Position numbers and translations under genes: made by a program. Shown in pieces: positions 17,588 to 26,870 of a stretch of 64,000 bases of DNA (positions are counted from its first letter, which is position 1; each line of letters opens with the position of its first letter). Source of the DNA: Anaerococcus sp. Marseille-P3625 (GTDB lineage: Bacteria; Bacillota; Clostridia; Tissierellales; Peptoniphilaceae). Under the pieces are notes generated by a model. The model did not search any database. It was not told the origin of the DNA and saw nothing but the letters and a program-made list of their open reading frames with translations. The stretch lies in assembly GCF_900232825.1 (NCBI RefSeq), contig NZ_OCTP01000011.1, positions 1,017,262 through 1,081,261 of the forward strand, in the 5' to 3' direction.

Positions 17588-18694
17588 ATGGAAGATAATA
17601 AAAATAAAGAAATAATAGATGAAAATTTAGAAAATAATGACGAAGAAAAAATAAGAGTTCAAGCAAAAAATTATAAAAAATTTTTTAGCGGAAGAAAAAA
17701 GAAAAATATTGCAATACTTGTGATTGTCGCAATTATCGCAATAGTTGGACTATTTTATTTTAATAAGCATGAAGCAGCAAAAAACAATAATCCTGCAACA
17801 AGCAAAATAATAGATGAAAATTCTTATAATGGTTCAAATATTATGAGAGTTGATTTAAGTCAGATTAAAAAAATTAATATCGATCTAAAAACTGCCGATT
17901 TAAGAATACAAAAATCAACAACAAATCCTTATGTGGAATACACTCACCTTTACAGAGGAGATGAAAACCAATACACTCTTGATGTTTCTTATGAAAAGGG
18001 AGAATTAAAACTTAAAAGCAATATCGTCGGCAAAGAACTTAATATGAAAAACAAAACTCAAATAGTTCGTATTTTCTTACCATCTGATAAGGCAATTGAT
18101 GAAATCAAAGCAAATATTGGAGCTGGAGATGTAAAAATAACCGATCTTGAAGTTAGAGATTTGGATTTGAATGTAAAAAGTGGCAATATTAGTTTTGAAA
18201 ATTCGTTTTTTGGCGGCAATGTATCTAACCAAGCAGGCGATATTAGCCTTGTTAAAACAGAATTGTTAAATACAAAACTTGCCACAAATGTTGGAGATAT
18301 AATTATAGAAGATGGAAAACTTGGGCCAAGATCCGATTTTTCCACTCAAACTGGCAATATTATAATAAAATCAACTGATAGCCTTGATAATTACAATGTA
18401 AAAGCAAGTTTGGATATAGGTAATTTTATCTTTGGCAATGTTTCTTATAGAAATATAAAAGATGGGTTTACTAAGGATAATAAAGTTGAAAAAGATATTG
18501 CTCTAAAAACCAAGGTGGGAAATATTGTCTTTAACAAAGGCGAGGGAGCAATCTTGGAAAAAGAAGAATATATTACCAACAAACCAAAGAAAAAAGAAGA
18601 ATCAAAATACGATTATATAAATGTCGAAGACGATGAAGAAAATCAAGATTCTAATGACTCTTTGACACCTTCAAATAATCAAGGCACAAATTAA
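17588..18694 (+). CDS. Membrane-anchored DUF4097-like beta-repeat protein
   Basis: 368 residues. A charged cytoplasmic head of about 40 residues, one transmembrane helix (NIAILVIVAIIAIVGLFYF), then short repeated beta strands (GAGDVKITDLEVRDLDLNV, SGNISFENSFFGG, AGDISLVKTEL, VGDIIIEDGKLG, TGNIIIKS, VGNIVFNKG). The repeating GNI/GDI pattern is that of DUF4097 proteins, probably an extracellular beta helix, with an acidic Lys-rich tail. Such proteins are often linked with envelope stress modules; function here is unknown. It ends the truA transcript before a terminator. Confidence 0.78.
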   Translation: MEDNKNKEIIDENLENNDEEKIRVQAKNYKKFFSGRKKKNIAILVIVAIIAIVGLFYFNKHEAAKNNNPATSKIIDENSYNGSNIMRVDLSQIKKINIDLKTADLRIQKSTTNPYVEYTHLYRGDENQYTLDVSYEKGELKLKSNIVGKELNMKNKTQIVRIFLPSDKAIDEIKANIGAGDVKITDLEVRDLDLNVKSGNISFENSFFGGNVSNQAGDISLVKTELLNTKLATNVGDIIIEDGKLGPRSDFSTQTGNIIIKSTDSLDNYNVKASLDIGNFIFGNVSYRNIKDGFTKDNKVEKDIALKTKVGNIVFNKGEGAILEKEEYITNKPKKKEESKYDYINVEDDEENQDSNDSLTPSNNQGTN

Positions 18695-18704
18695 AATGGA
18701 GAAG

Positions 18705-18742
18705 AAATAATTAGCTTCTAAGGAAGTTAATTATTTTTTTTA
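18705..18742 (+). terminator. Intrinsic terminator after the truA-distal genes
   Basis: AAATAATTAGCTTC (18705-18718) pairs with GAAGTTAATTATTT (18723-18736), with a T run to 18741. It ends only a few bases before the recQ ATG. Confidence 0.8.
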
Positions 18743-18747
18743 GCACT

Positions 18748-20541
18748 ATGGAAAAAAACTTATTAAAAGAAAATTTAAAAAAATACTTTGGCTTTGACTC
18801 TTTTAGGTCTGGTCAAGAGGAAATAATAGAAAATATTTTGGCAAAAAGAGATGTCTTGGGAGTTTTGCCAACTGGAGGAGGCAAATCTATTTGCTATCAA
18901 TTGCCGGCACTTATGATGAAAGGGACTGCACTTGTAATTTCACCCTTAATTTCGCTAATGAAAGATCAGGTTGACTCCCTTTGTCAAGATGGGATTAGGG
19001 CAAGCTATATAAATTCCAGCCAATCTTTTGACCAATATGTAAATAGCCTAAAAGAATTAGAAAATGGACAAATTAAAATTTTATATATTTCTCCAGAAAG
19101 ATTAGAAAATGAATTTTTCAGAGAATTTATCAAAAAAATAAAAATTTCCTTTTTGGCAGTAGATGAAGCTCATTGCATAAGCCAATGGGGTCATGATTTT
19201 AGGCCTTCTTATAAATTAATACCAGAAATTTACGAATATTTGCCAAATATTCCCAAAGCTGCCTTTACTGCAACTGCGACAAAAGAAGTTAGAGATGACA
19301 TTATCAACAATCTAAAATTAGCAGATCCTTTTGTAAAAGTTACAGGCTTTGATAGGGAAAATCTAAGATTTCTGGTAAAAAAACCCAAGGATAAATTAAG
19401 CTTTATCAAAGAATATTTAGAAAATCACAAAGATGATTCTGGGATAATTTATGCAGCAACAAGAAAAAAAGTAGATAGCCTTTATAAATTTATAAAAAAT
19501 TTGGGTTTTGATGTAAGCAAATACCATGCAGGTTTAAGTGAAAAAACCAGGAACAAAAGCCAAGATGACTTTATTTTTGAAAGAAAAAAGATAATTGTTG
19601 CAACCAACGCCTTTGGCATGGGCATTGATAAGAGTAATGTTAGATATGTAATCCATTTTAATATGCCAAAAGATATAGAATCCTACTACCAAGAAGCAGG
19701 TAGAGCAGGTAGAGATGGGGAAGCTAGCGATTGTATTTTGCTTTATAATTCTCAAGATATAATTTTAAATAAATTTCTCATAAATCAAACAAATAATGCA
19801 AAATTTAAAAAATATCAGCTGGAAAAATTGCAAATTATTATAAATTATGTCAATACAACTTCTTGTCTAAGATCTTTTATTTTGGAATATTTTGGCGAGA
19901 AAGCCCCTAAAACTTGTAATAATTGCTCAAATTGCTTGGGAGATGTCGAAAAAATCGATGCAAGTATCGATAGCCAAAAAATTTTATCCACTATATATAG
20001 ACTTGACCAAAGATATGGACAAAATACCATTATTGACTGTCTAAGAGGAAAAAATAACAAAAATTCAAGAGATAAAAATTTAAAAGCTATTTCTACTTTT
20101 GGACTTATGAAAGAAAGTTCTGACAAATATATCAAAGATCTAATAGGAGTTTTGGTAGCTGATGGATTTATAAAAGTTTCAGGGATGACTTATCCAATAC
20201 TAAAACTTACAGAAAAATCCAAGGATATTTTATTTGATGGGGCTAAGATTTATATAAATAACGTAAAAGAAGATAGGCAAAAAGAAGAAAAAGCAAAAAA
20301 TAATAATATGGATAAAATCTACGACGACAAACTTTTTATCCATCTAAAAAAAGTGAGGTTAGATCTTTCAAGAAAAAGAAATATCCCACCTTTTATCATT
20401 TTTTCTGACGCTTCACTAAAAGAAATGGCGACAATAAAGCCAAAAAATAAGGAAGAATTTCTAAGAGTAAAAGGAGTTGGAGATAAAAAATTAATCCAGT
20501 ATGGTGATATATTTATAGAAGAAATACAAAATTTTGAGTAA
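18748..20541 (+). CDS. recQ: ATP-dependent DNA helicase RecQ
   Basis: 597 residues. Superfamily 2 helicase core with LPTGGGKSICYQLPA (motif I), DEAHCISQWGHDFRPSY (motif II and aromatic loop), FTATAT (III) and YYQEAGRAGRDG (VI); zinc-binding Cys cluster (SCLRSFILEYFG then CNNCSNCLG); winged-helix region; C-terminal HRDC domain (about residues 525-595). It unwinds DNA 3'-5' in recombination and fork repair. The ATG comes straight after a terminator T run and no Shine-Dalgarno is visible, yet the N-terminus matches the usual RecQ start. Confidence 0.94.
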   Translation: MEKNLLKENLKKYFGFDSFRSGQEEIIENILAKRDVLGVLPTGGGKSICYQLPALMMKGTALVISPLISLMKDQVDSLCQDGIRASYINSSQSFDQYVNSLKELENGQIKILYISPERLENEFFREFIKKIKISFLAVDEAHCISQWGHDFRPSYKLIPEIYEYLPNIPKAAFTATATKEVRDDIINNLKLADPFVKVTGFDRENLRFLVKKPKDKLSFIKEYLENHKDDSGIIYAATRKKVDSLYKFIKNLGFDVSKYHAGLSEKTRNKSQDDFIFERKKIIVATNAFGMGIDKSNVRYVIHFNMPKDIESYYQEAGRAGRDGEASDCILLYNSQDIILNKFLINQTNNAKFKKYQLEKLQIIINYVNTTSCLRSFILEYFGEKAPKTCNNCSNCLGDVEKIDASIDSQKILSTIYRLDQRYGQNTIIDCLRGKNNKNSRDKNLKAISTFGLMKESSDKYIKDLIGVLVADGFIKVSGMTYPILKLTEKSKDILFDGAKIYINNVKEDRQKEEKAKNNNMDKIYDDKLFIHLKKVRLDLSRKRNIPPFIIFSDASLKEMATIKPKNKEEFLRVKGVGDKKLIQYGDIFIEEIQNFE

Positions 20542-20555
20542 ATAAAATTAATGTT

Positions 20556-20598
20556 AAAAATGGCCAAGCACTGATAATGAAATGCTCAGCCATTTTAT
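20556..20598. terminator. Bidirectional terminator between recQ and asnA
   Basis: AAAATGGC...AGCA (20557-20570) pairs with TGCT...GCCATTTT (20583-20596), with A/T tracts on both sides, between two convergent genes. Confidence 0.8.
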
Positions 20599-20599
20599 T

Positions 20600-21610
20600 T
20601 TACAACAAATATATACCCTTATTTGACAATAATTTCCTATCTTCATCTGGCCAATAGGAAACTTGAACTTCGCCTATATGAGCTTTTTGCAAGAAAAACA
20701 TACAAATTCTTGATTGACCAATTCCTCCACCAATTGTAAGTGGAAGTTCGCCGTCTAATAGCATTCTGTGGTAATCGTATTTTAATCTTTCCAAATTCCC
20801 AGAAAGTTTTAGCTGTTCATTTAGCCTACTAGGATTTACTCTAATGCCCATGGAGGATAATTCTAATTGGTCATCTAAAACTTCATCATAGACGATAATA
20901 TCTCCATTTAAAAGCCAATCGTCATAATCTGGAGCTCTATTATCGTGTTTTTCTCCGTTACTTAAAGTTGTTCCAATTTGCATAAGGAAGATTGCTCCAA
21001 ATTCCTTAACGGCAAGCCTTTCTCTTTCTTCTGGAGTTTTGTCTGGATATCTTTGTAAGAGTTCTTCGCTTGTAATAAAAGTAATTTGATCTTTTAATAG
21101 TTTTCTTCTAGTAGGAACTAGGGTCGATAAATACTCATCTAAAGATTTTAGCGTTCTATAAATAATATTAACTATTTTTTTTAGAAACTCCTCATTTCTA
21201 TCACTTTCGTCAATGATTAATTCCCAGTCCCATTGATCAACATAAAATGAGTGGGTATTATCGGGAATTTCACATCTTCTAATGGCGTTCATATCTGTAT
21301 ATAAACCTTCGTGCATCTTAAAATTGTAATTTTTAAGGGCATAGCGTTTCCATTTTGCAAGAGAATGGACTATTTCTAACTCTTGGTTATTGGCGTTTGG
21401 CAGATCAAAAATAACCGGACCTTCATAGCCATTTAAATTATCATTTAGTCCAGAATTGTGGGAAACAAACAAGGGAGCAGAAACTCTCTTTAAGTTTAAA
21501 TTGTTTGCTAAATTTATTTGAAAATAATCTTTTATTTCTTTTATCAATAATTGTGTAGTATATAAATCCTTATCAGATTCATATCCTTTTGGAATTTTAA
21601 TTCTTGTCAT
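20600..21610 (-). CDS. asnA: Aspartate--ammonia ligase AsnA
   Basis: 336 residues, the usual size. It makes asparagine from aspartate, ammonia and ATP. It has the class II synthetase-like core of AsnA: NDNLNGYEGPVIFD near the N-terminus, HSLAKWKRYAL, HEGLYTDMNAIRRCE, DQWDWE and the C-terminal GGGIGQSRICMFFL. The start at 21610 follows TTAAAGAGGTTAT. The 195 bases upstream hold no T-box, so asparagine control of that type is absent. It is monocistronic. Confidence 0.95.
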   Translation of the reverse strand: MTRIKIPKGYESDKDLYTTQLLIKEIKDYFQINLANNLNLKRVSAPLFVSHNSGLNDNLNGYEGPVIFDLPNANNQELEIVHSLAKWKRYALKNYNFKMHEGLYTDMNAIRRCEIPDNTHSFYVDQWDWELIIDESDRNEEFLKKIVNIIYRTLKSLDEYLSTLVPTRRKLLKDQITFITSEELLQRYPDKTPEERERLAVKEFGAIFLMQIGTTLSNGEKHDNRAPDYDDWLLNGDIIVYDEVLDDQLELSSMGIRVNPSRLNEQLKLSGNLERLKYDYHRMLLDGELPLTIGGGIGQSRICMFFLQKAHIGEVQVSYWPDEDRKLLSNKGIYLL

Positions 21611-21805
21611 ATAACCTCTTTAACTTTTATTTTACTAATAAATTATAATTTTATAATAGCTTATGTCAAGCTTTTGAAGAGAAAGCATAGAAAATAAGAA
21701 AATATTTTTTAAAATCCCAATAAAATTAAAAAATATTAATCCTACTTGTATTAAAATGATATCATAATTTCATTAAGAAATTAATATTTTATTTTAGGAG
21801 AGAAA

Positions 21806-23158
21806 ATGGAAAAGTCTTATTCGAATTTATTTACTTATGATAAAGATGTCAGCTTAAAACAATCTTTACCACTTGCTTTTGAGCATTTGATAGCTATGAT
21901 CGCAGGCTGTATTGCCCCAACTCTTATTTTTGCAGGAGCTGCAGGACTTGATAATAGCGATTCAATTTTGTTAGTTCAAATGTCTTTGATAGGATCAGCA
22001 CTTACAACCCTACTTATTTTGTATGGGCCAATTAAGCTTGTTGGCAGCAAACTTCCTATGATTTATGGAGTTAGTTTTTCTTATGTGCCGACAATGATAG
22101 CTCTATCAGGGCAATTTCAAACTTTAGGACCTATAAATATTGTAGCAATTGTTCTTGGAGCTCAGCTTATTGCTTCAATTGTTTCTTTAGTTTTTGGTTA
22201 TGCTCTAAAATATGTTTTGCCATATTTTCCACCACTTGTAGCTGGAACGGTCGTTTTATCAATTGGACTTTCTCTTTATCCAGTTGCCCTAAATTACATG
22301 GGCGGTGGTGGAGATCTAAGCATGGCTGGTTGGGGAGCTTGGCAATATTGGCTTATAGCTGCCGTTACTCTTTTGACTAATATTATTTTTACTCATTTTG
22401 GCAAAGGTATGATTTCTCTAGCATCTGTACTATTGTCAATGATAGTTGGTTATATTTTAGCGTTTTTTATGGGCTACGTAGATTTATCCCCTGTAGCAAA
22501 TGCAGGATGGTTTTCAATTGCCAGTCCTCTACATTTTGGCATTAGATTTGAAGGATCTGCCATAGCTGCCTTTATAATTATTTTTATAGTTACTTGTATA
22601 GAGGGAATTGGTGATATGAATTCAACAACTGTAGGTGGAATGAATAGACCTGCAACAAGCGATGAACTACGTGGCGGAATAATTGGATTTTCTGTTGCAA
22701 ATATTATTGGATCTTTCATAGGAACTTTGCCAACTGCAACTTTTTCACAAAATGCAGGAATTGTATCAATAAATAAAGTTATTAACAAAAAAGTCTTTAT
22801 ATCAGCATCAATAATGATTTTAATAGCAGGTCTTGTACCAAAATTTTCATCACTTTTACTTACAATTCCTTTCCCAGTTATAGGTGGAGCTACAATTTCT
22901 GTATTTGCAGCTATAACAATGAATGGAATTAGAATGATAACAAGCCAACCACTTTCTATGAGAAATACTTATATAGTAGGAGTTTCTGTTGCCATAGGCT
23001 TTGGTTTTACACAAGTAGTTACAGCAGCTCACAATGCAGGAGTAACTTTTATGCCACAATCCTTAGAAGTAGCAATAGGCTCATCACCAGTAGTTTTGAC
23101 AACTATATTTGCATTTTTCATGAATCTATTAATTCCAGAAAAGGAAGAAGATAAGTAA
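21806..23158 (+). CDS. NCS2-family nucleobase permease (xanthine/uracil type)
   Basis: 450 residues, 12-14 hydrophobic segments. It imports a purine or pyrimidine base by cation symport. Characteristic stretches are PLAFEHLIAMIAGCIAPTLI at the N-terminus, the GIGDMNSTTVGGMNRP region around residue 270, and TATFSQNAGIVSINKV near residue 315, matching the QNxGxxxxT-type signature of the family. Asn-Ala-Gly in that motif leans towards xanthine-type members, but substrate cannot be fixed. The ATG follows TTTAGGAGAGAAA. No purine riboswitch is visible upstream. Confidence 0.88.
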   Translation: MEKSYSNLFTYDKDVSLKQSLPLAFEHLIAMIAGCIAPTLIFAGAAGLDNSDSILLVQMSLIGSALTTLLILYGPIKLVGSKLPMIYGVSFSYVPTMIALSGQFQTLGPINIVAIVLGAQLIASIVSLVFGYALKYVLPYFPPLVAGTVVLSIGLSLYPVALNYMGGGGDLSMAGWGAWQYWLIAAVTLLTNIIFTHFGKGMISLASVLLSMIVGYILAFFMGYVDLSPVANAGWFSIASPLHFGIRFEGSAIAAFIIIFIVTCIEGIGDMNSTTVGGMNRPATSDELRGGIIGFSVANIIGSFIGTLPTATFSQNAGIVSINKVINKKVFISASIMILIAGLVPKFSSLLLTIPFPVIGGATISVFAAITMNGIRMITSQPLSMRNTYIVGVSVAIGFGFTQVVTAAHNAGVTFMPQSLEVAIGSSPVVLTTIFAFFMNLLIPEKEEDK

Positions 23159-23202
23159 TTTCTACATGCCTAAGTCTAGAATAAAAAAAGATTAGATAAT
23201 TA

Positions 23203-23255
23203 TGTAAATGTAAAATTTTACATAAACTTTACAAAAGCTTTAATCAATTTATATA
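23203..23255 (+). promoter_or_regulatory. Pho-box repeats and promoter of the pst-pho operon
   Basis: Direct repeats TTTACA (23217-23222), TTTACA (23228-23233) and TTTAAT (23239-23244) recur every 11 bases, the spacing of PhoP/PhoB boxes. Two copies in the opposite orientation (TGTAAA at 23203-23208 and 23209-23214... overlapping the centre) build a perfect 16-base palindrome ATGTAAAATTTTACAT at 23208-23223. A TATATA -10 candidate lies at 23250-23255. Activation by the PhoP encoded downstream is the expected mechanism. Confidence 0.78.
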
Positions 23256-23313
23256 TATGAATTGTAAACTACAATAAGAAAGAAAAAAATAAATCAAACT
23301 ATAAGGAGATTTT

Positions 23314-24297
23314 ATGAAAATCAAAAACTCAAAAATTATTGTAGCAGCACTTTCATTAGGATTGATTCTTAGTGCTTGTGGTAACAACGATGCTAAAACA
23401 GAAAATAAAGAAGAAAAACCAGCAACAGAATCAACAGATACTAAAGCTGAAGATGCAAAAACAGAAGATACAAAAACAGAAGATGCAAAAACAGAAGATA
23501 CAGCTAACGCAGAAGATTATGATTTTGCAGTAGTATCAAGAGAAGAAGGCTCAGGAACAAGAGGAGCTTTCATCGAATTAGTTGGTCTTGAAGAAAAGAA
23601 AGATGATGGAAGCAAAGAAGATCATACAACAGTTGATGCTATAGTACAAAATTCAACAAATGGTGTTATGACAGCAGTAGCTCAAGACCCAAAAGCAATA
23701 GGTTATATTTCTTTAGGTTCACTAAATGATACAATTAAAGCTGTTAAAGTTGAAGGCGTTGAAGCAACAGAAGAAAACATTGTAAAAGGTGATTACAAAA
23801 TTTCTAGACCATTTAACCTTGCTTACAAAGAAGATAAGATTGATGATTTGGCAAAAGATTTCTTAGCATATTGCATGTCTACTGAAGCTCAAAAAATCGT
23901 AACAGATGAAGGATATATAGCAATTAAGGATGCTAAAGAATATAGCAAAACTGAAGGACTAAAAGGAACACTAACAGTAGCTGGTTCTACATCAGTAACT
24001 CCTTTAATGGAAAAATTCAAAGAAGCTTATGAAGCACTAAATCCAGATGTAACAATAGAAATTCAATCTAACGGTTCTTCTGCAGGTATTGAAGCTTGTA
24101 TAGATGATGTAGCTCAAATTGCTATGGCAAGTAGAGAATTAAAAGATGAAGAAAAAGAACAACTTAAAGCAGAAGTAATTGCTACAGATGGTATAGCAGT
24201 TGTTGTTAACAAAGAAAGCAAAGTCGAGGATCTAACAATGGATCAATTAAAACAAATCTTTGCTGGAGAAATTAAAAATACTGGAGAATTAAAATAA
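23314..24297 (+). CDS. pstS: Phosphate ABC transporter substrate-binding lipoprotein PstS, circularly permuted
   Basis: 327 residues. The lipobox (ILSAC, Cys 22) is followed by an acidic Thr/Glu/Lys-rich linker with repeated TEDAK/TEDTK units (to about residue 70). Residues 73-217 match what is normally the second half of PstS (VVSREEGSGTRGAF, AIGYISLGS, ISRPFNLAYK, FLAYCMSTEAQKIV). Residues 218-327 match the normal first half (GTLTVAGSTSVTPLMEKF, QSNGSSAGIEACIDD, IAMASRELKDEE, TDGIAVVVN, LTMDQLKQIFAGEIKN). So the order of halves is swapped with the new ends in the hinge. Phosphate-contacting residues of both halves are retained, so a working lipoprotein is likely. pstC starts 3 bases later. 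Confidence 0.93.
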   Translation: MKIKNSKIIVAALSLGLILSACGNNDAKTENKEEKPATESTDTKAEDAKTEDTKTEDAKTEDTANAEDYDFAVVSREEGSGTRGAFIELVGLEEKKDDGSKEDHTTVDAIVQNSTNGVMTAVAQDPKAIGYISLGSLNDTIKAVKVEGVEATEENIVKGDYKISRPFNLAYKEDKIDDLAKDFLAYCMSTEAQKIVTDEGYIAIKDAKEYSKTEGLKGTLTVAGSTSVTPLMEKFKEAYEALNPDVTIEIQSNGSSAGIEACIDDVAQIAMASRELKDEEKEQLKAEVIATDGIAVVVNKESKVEDLTMDQLKQIFAGEIKNTGELK

Positions 24298-24300
24298 AAA

Positions 24301-25164
24301 ATGAAAAGTTTTAAGGAAAGATTTGGAGAAATCTTATTCCTTATATCAGCAGCAATGTCCGTAGTACTTATTGCCTTGATCATATTCTTCATCTTTAGAG
24401 CAGGATTTGGTTTTATAAGTAAATACGGACTTGTTCCGTTTATAACAGGAGATAAATGGGCTCCTATAGCAAAGCCTGCAAGTTTTGGAATTTTGCCAAT
24501 GATTGTAGGATCAATTATTGTAACAGTAGTATCAACCATCATAGCATTGCCTTTTGGCTTGGCTGTTTCAATATTTATGGCTTATTATGCTGATAAAAGT
24601 TATAAGTTTCTCAAAGCATTAGTAAATTTATTAGCGGCAATACCATCAGTAGTTTATGGATTTTTTGCTATGGTAGTATTAGCACCAATCGTTAGTAATG
24701 GTTTGCATATTAAAGATCAATACAATATGTTTACAGCTTCATTATTACTTAGCATAATGATCTTACCTACTATGGTAAATATATCAGAAAACTCTCTTCG
24801 TCAAGTACCAAAATCTTTTTATCATGGATCATTGGCCTTGGGAGCAACAAAAGAAGAAACCATCCATCACGTTATGGTACCTTATGCAAAAAGTGGAATT
24901 TTCTCATCAATAATTCTTGCCATAGGACGAGCTATAGGTGAAACAATGGCAGTATATTTAGTAGTTGGTAACCAACCAAGAATGCCTCTTTCAATCTTTC
25001 AAGGAGCTAGAACACTTACAACAAATATAGTCCTTGAAATGGGCTACGCATCAGGAATGCACAGACAATCCCTAATAGCAACTGGTATGGTTCTATTCTT
25101 CTTTATATTATTGATTAATATTATCTTTAATATCATAAGAGATAGAAGCAATAAAAAATTATAA
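24301..25164 (+). CDS. pstC: Phosphate ABC transporter permease PstC
   Basis: 287-residue inner-membrane permease with six hydrophobic segments. AIPSVVYGFFAMVVLAP is the PstC signature, followed by the coupling region [23 protein letters not shown] and AIGRAIGETMAVYLVVGN. It forms the phosphate channel with PstA. The start ATG is 3 bases after pstS; no strong binding site, so translation is probably coupled. Confidence 0.95.
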   Translation: MKSFKERFGEILFLISAAMSVVLIALIIFFIFRAGFGFISKYGLVPFITGDKWAPIAKPASFGILPMIVGSIIVTVVSTIIALPFGLAVSIFMAYYADKSYKFLKALVNLLAAIPSVVYGFFAMVVLAPIVSNGLHIKDQYNMFTASLLLSIMILPTMVNISENSLRQVPKSFYHGSLALGATKEETIHHVMVPYAKSGIFSSIILAIGRAIGETMAVYLVVGNQPRMPLSIFQGARTLTTNIVLEMGYASGMHRQSLIATGMVLFFFILLINIIFNIIRDRSNKKL

Positions 25165-25181
25165 TTAGACTAGGAGTATTT

Positions 25182-25982
25182 ATGACAAAAGCTTATAAAT
25201 TTTTTGTGTGGATTTTCACAATATTGGCATATACTTTTGCTGGGATAATTATAATTTATATCTTATTTGAAGGTATACCGAATATTTCACCTTCTATTTT
25301 TGAATGGAAATATACATCTACCAATGTTTCGGTAATGCCAGCATTAATATCAACCTTGTTTACAATTATATTAACTTTGCTAATAACTTTGCCTATAGGT
25401 ATTTTTACAGCAATTTATCTATCTAACTATGCAAAAAATAAAATTTTTATAAAGGCAATTAGATTTGCAACCGAGATCTTATCTTCTATACCATCTATTG
25501 TATATGGACTATTTGGTTATTTATTCTTTGTAAAAACTCTTAGTTTAAATTATTCACTAATAGCTGGTTGTTTAACTTTGGCGATAATGATTTTGCCTAC
25601 TATTATTAGAACGACAGAAGAAGCAATATTAACAGTTAATCCTTTGCAAGCACACGCCTCCCTAGCTTTAGGAGCAACTAAGATTCAAACAATATTTAAA
25701 GTTGTAATACCAGAAGCAATGGATGGAATTTTAGGTGGTATATTTCTATCTACCGGTAGAATTGTTGGAGAATCTGCAGCCCTAATTTATACCATGGGCA
25801 GCGAACCTTCCATACCAAAGACAATAGGAAACTCTGCAAGAACACTAGCTGTACACATGTTTATGCTTTCTTCAGAAGGATTTCATGTAAATGAAGCTTA
25901 TGCTACAGCGGTATTACTATTGGTATTTGTTATTCTAATTAACTGGATATCTAGTAAAATAACCAAGTCTTTAGTAAAATAG
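25182..25982 (+). CDS. pstA: Phosphate ABC transporter permease PstA
   Basis: 266-residue permease partner of PstC. Visible are [21 protein letters not shown], the EAA-like loop [25 protein letters not shown], and [17 protein letters not shown]. The ATG follows ACTAGGAGTATTT. It lies between pstC and pstB in the standard order. Confidence 0.95.
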   Translation: MTKAYKFFVWIFTILAYTFAGIIIIYILFEGIPNISPSIFEWKYTSTNVSVMPALISTLFTIILTLLITLPIGIFTAIYLSNYAKNKIFIKAIRFATEILSSIPSIVYGLFGYLFFVKTLSLNYSLIAGCLTLAIMILPTIIRTTEEAILTVNPLQAHASLALGATKIQTIFKVVIPEAMDGILGGIFLSTGRIVGESAALIYTMGSEPSIPKTIGNSARTLAVHMFMLSSEGFHVNEAYATAVLLLVFVILINWISSKITKSLVK

Positions 25983-26002
25983 AAAATGATATAGGAGATA
26001 AA

Positions 26003-26866
26003 ATGGAAAATAAAACTTTGAATACATCGACAGCAAACGTTGTTGATCAAACAAGTGAAAACAATAAAAAATCAGTCCATACTTTAGATAGGAAAAATGA
26101 GTTTTCAGATCTTGAAACTTCAATATTAGTAAAAGATTTAGATTTATACTATGGTAATTTCCAAGCACTAAAGAAAGTAAATATGGATATAAAAAAAGGT
26201 CAAGTAACAGCCTTTATAGGACCATCAGGATGTGGTAAATCAACAACTTTAAAATGTTTTAATAGGATGAATGATCTTGTTGATGATTGCAAAATTGAAG
26301 GTCTTATAGAAATTAACGGCAATGATATATACAAAAAAGATGTCAATGTAGTTAAACTTCGTAGAAATGTGGGAATGGTTTTTCAATCTCCAAACCCTTT
26401 TTCAAAATCAGTCTATGATAACTTAACTTATGGACCAAAGCTTGATGGGATAAAGGATAAAGATACTTTAGATGAAATTGTTGAAACTTCCCTAAAGCAA
26501 GCATCTATTTGGGATGAAGTAAAAGATAAGTTAGATCAAAATGCCCTATCTTTTTCAGGTGGTCAACAACAAAGAATTTGCATAGCAAGAACTCTTTCTG
26601 TAAAACCACAAATCATACTAATGGATGAGCCAACTTCCGCCCTAGATCCTATATCTACAGCTGCAATTGAAGATTTGATGGATAGTCTAAAAAGCAATTA
26701 TACCATAGTTATAGTAACCCATAATATGCAACAAGCAGCTCGTATTTCTGATCAAACTGCATTTTTCTTAACTGGAGAAGTTATTGAAATGGATGCAACA
26801 AAAAAGATTTTTGAAGATCCAAGAGATAAAAGAACTGAAGATTACATTACAGGAAGGTTTGGTTGA
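26003..26866 (+). CDS. pstB: Phosphate ABC transporter ATP-binding protein PstB
   Basis: 287-residue ATPase. Walker [10 protein letters not shown], the PstB-specific [15 protein letters not shown] and FQSPNPF segments, signature [15 protein letters not shown], Walker [13 protein letters not shown] and VTHNMQQA. The first 44 residues (Asn/Ser/Thr/Lys-rich) are an extension beyond the usual start; AGGAGATAAA directly before ATG 26003 supports it being translated. It drives phosphate import. Confidence 0.95.
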   Translation: MENKTLNTSTANVVDQTSENNKKSVHTLDRKNEFSDLETSILVKDLDLYYGNFQALKKVNMDIKKGQVTAFIGPSGCGKSTTLKCFNRMNDLVDDCKIEGLIEINGNDIYKKDVNVVKLRRNVGMVFQSPNPFSKSVYDNLTYGPKLDGIKDKDTLDEIVETSLKQASIWDEVKDKLDQNALSFSGGQQQRICIARTLSVKPQIILMDEPTSALDPISTAAIEDLMDSLKSNYTIVIVTHNMQQAARISDQTAFFLTGEVIEMDATKKIFEDPRDKRTEDYITGRFG

Positions 26867-26870
26867 TACT

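Noticed and set aside
21611-21805. T-box for asnA or purine riboswitch for the NCS2 permease
   Set aside because: No T-box core and no three-way-junction purine riboswitch sequence; the region is plain A/T-rich.
23440-23510. Short tandem repeat GAAGATACAAAAACA-like units as a CRISPR or mobile repeat
   Set aside because: They encode the acidic TEDAK/TEDTK linker of PstS in frame; low-complexity coding sequence.
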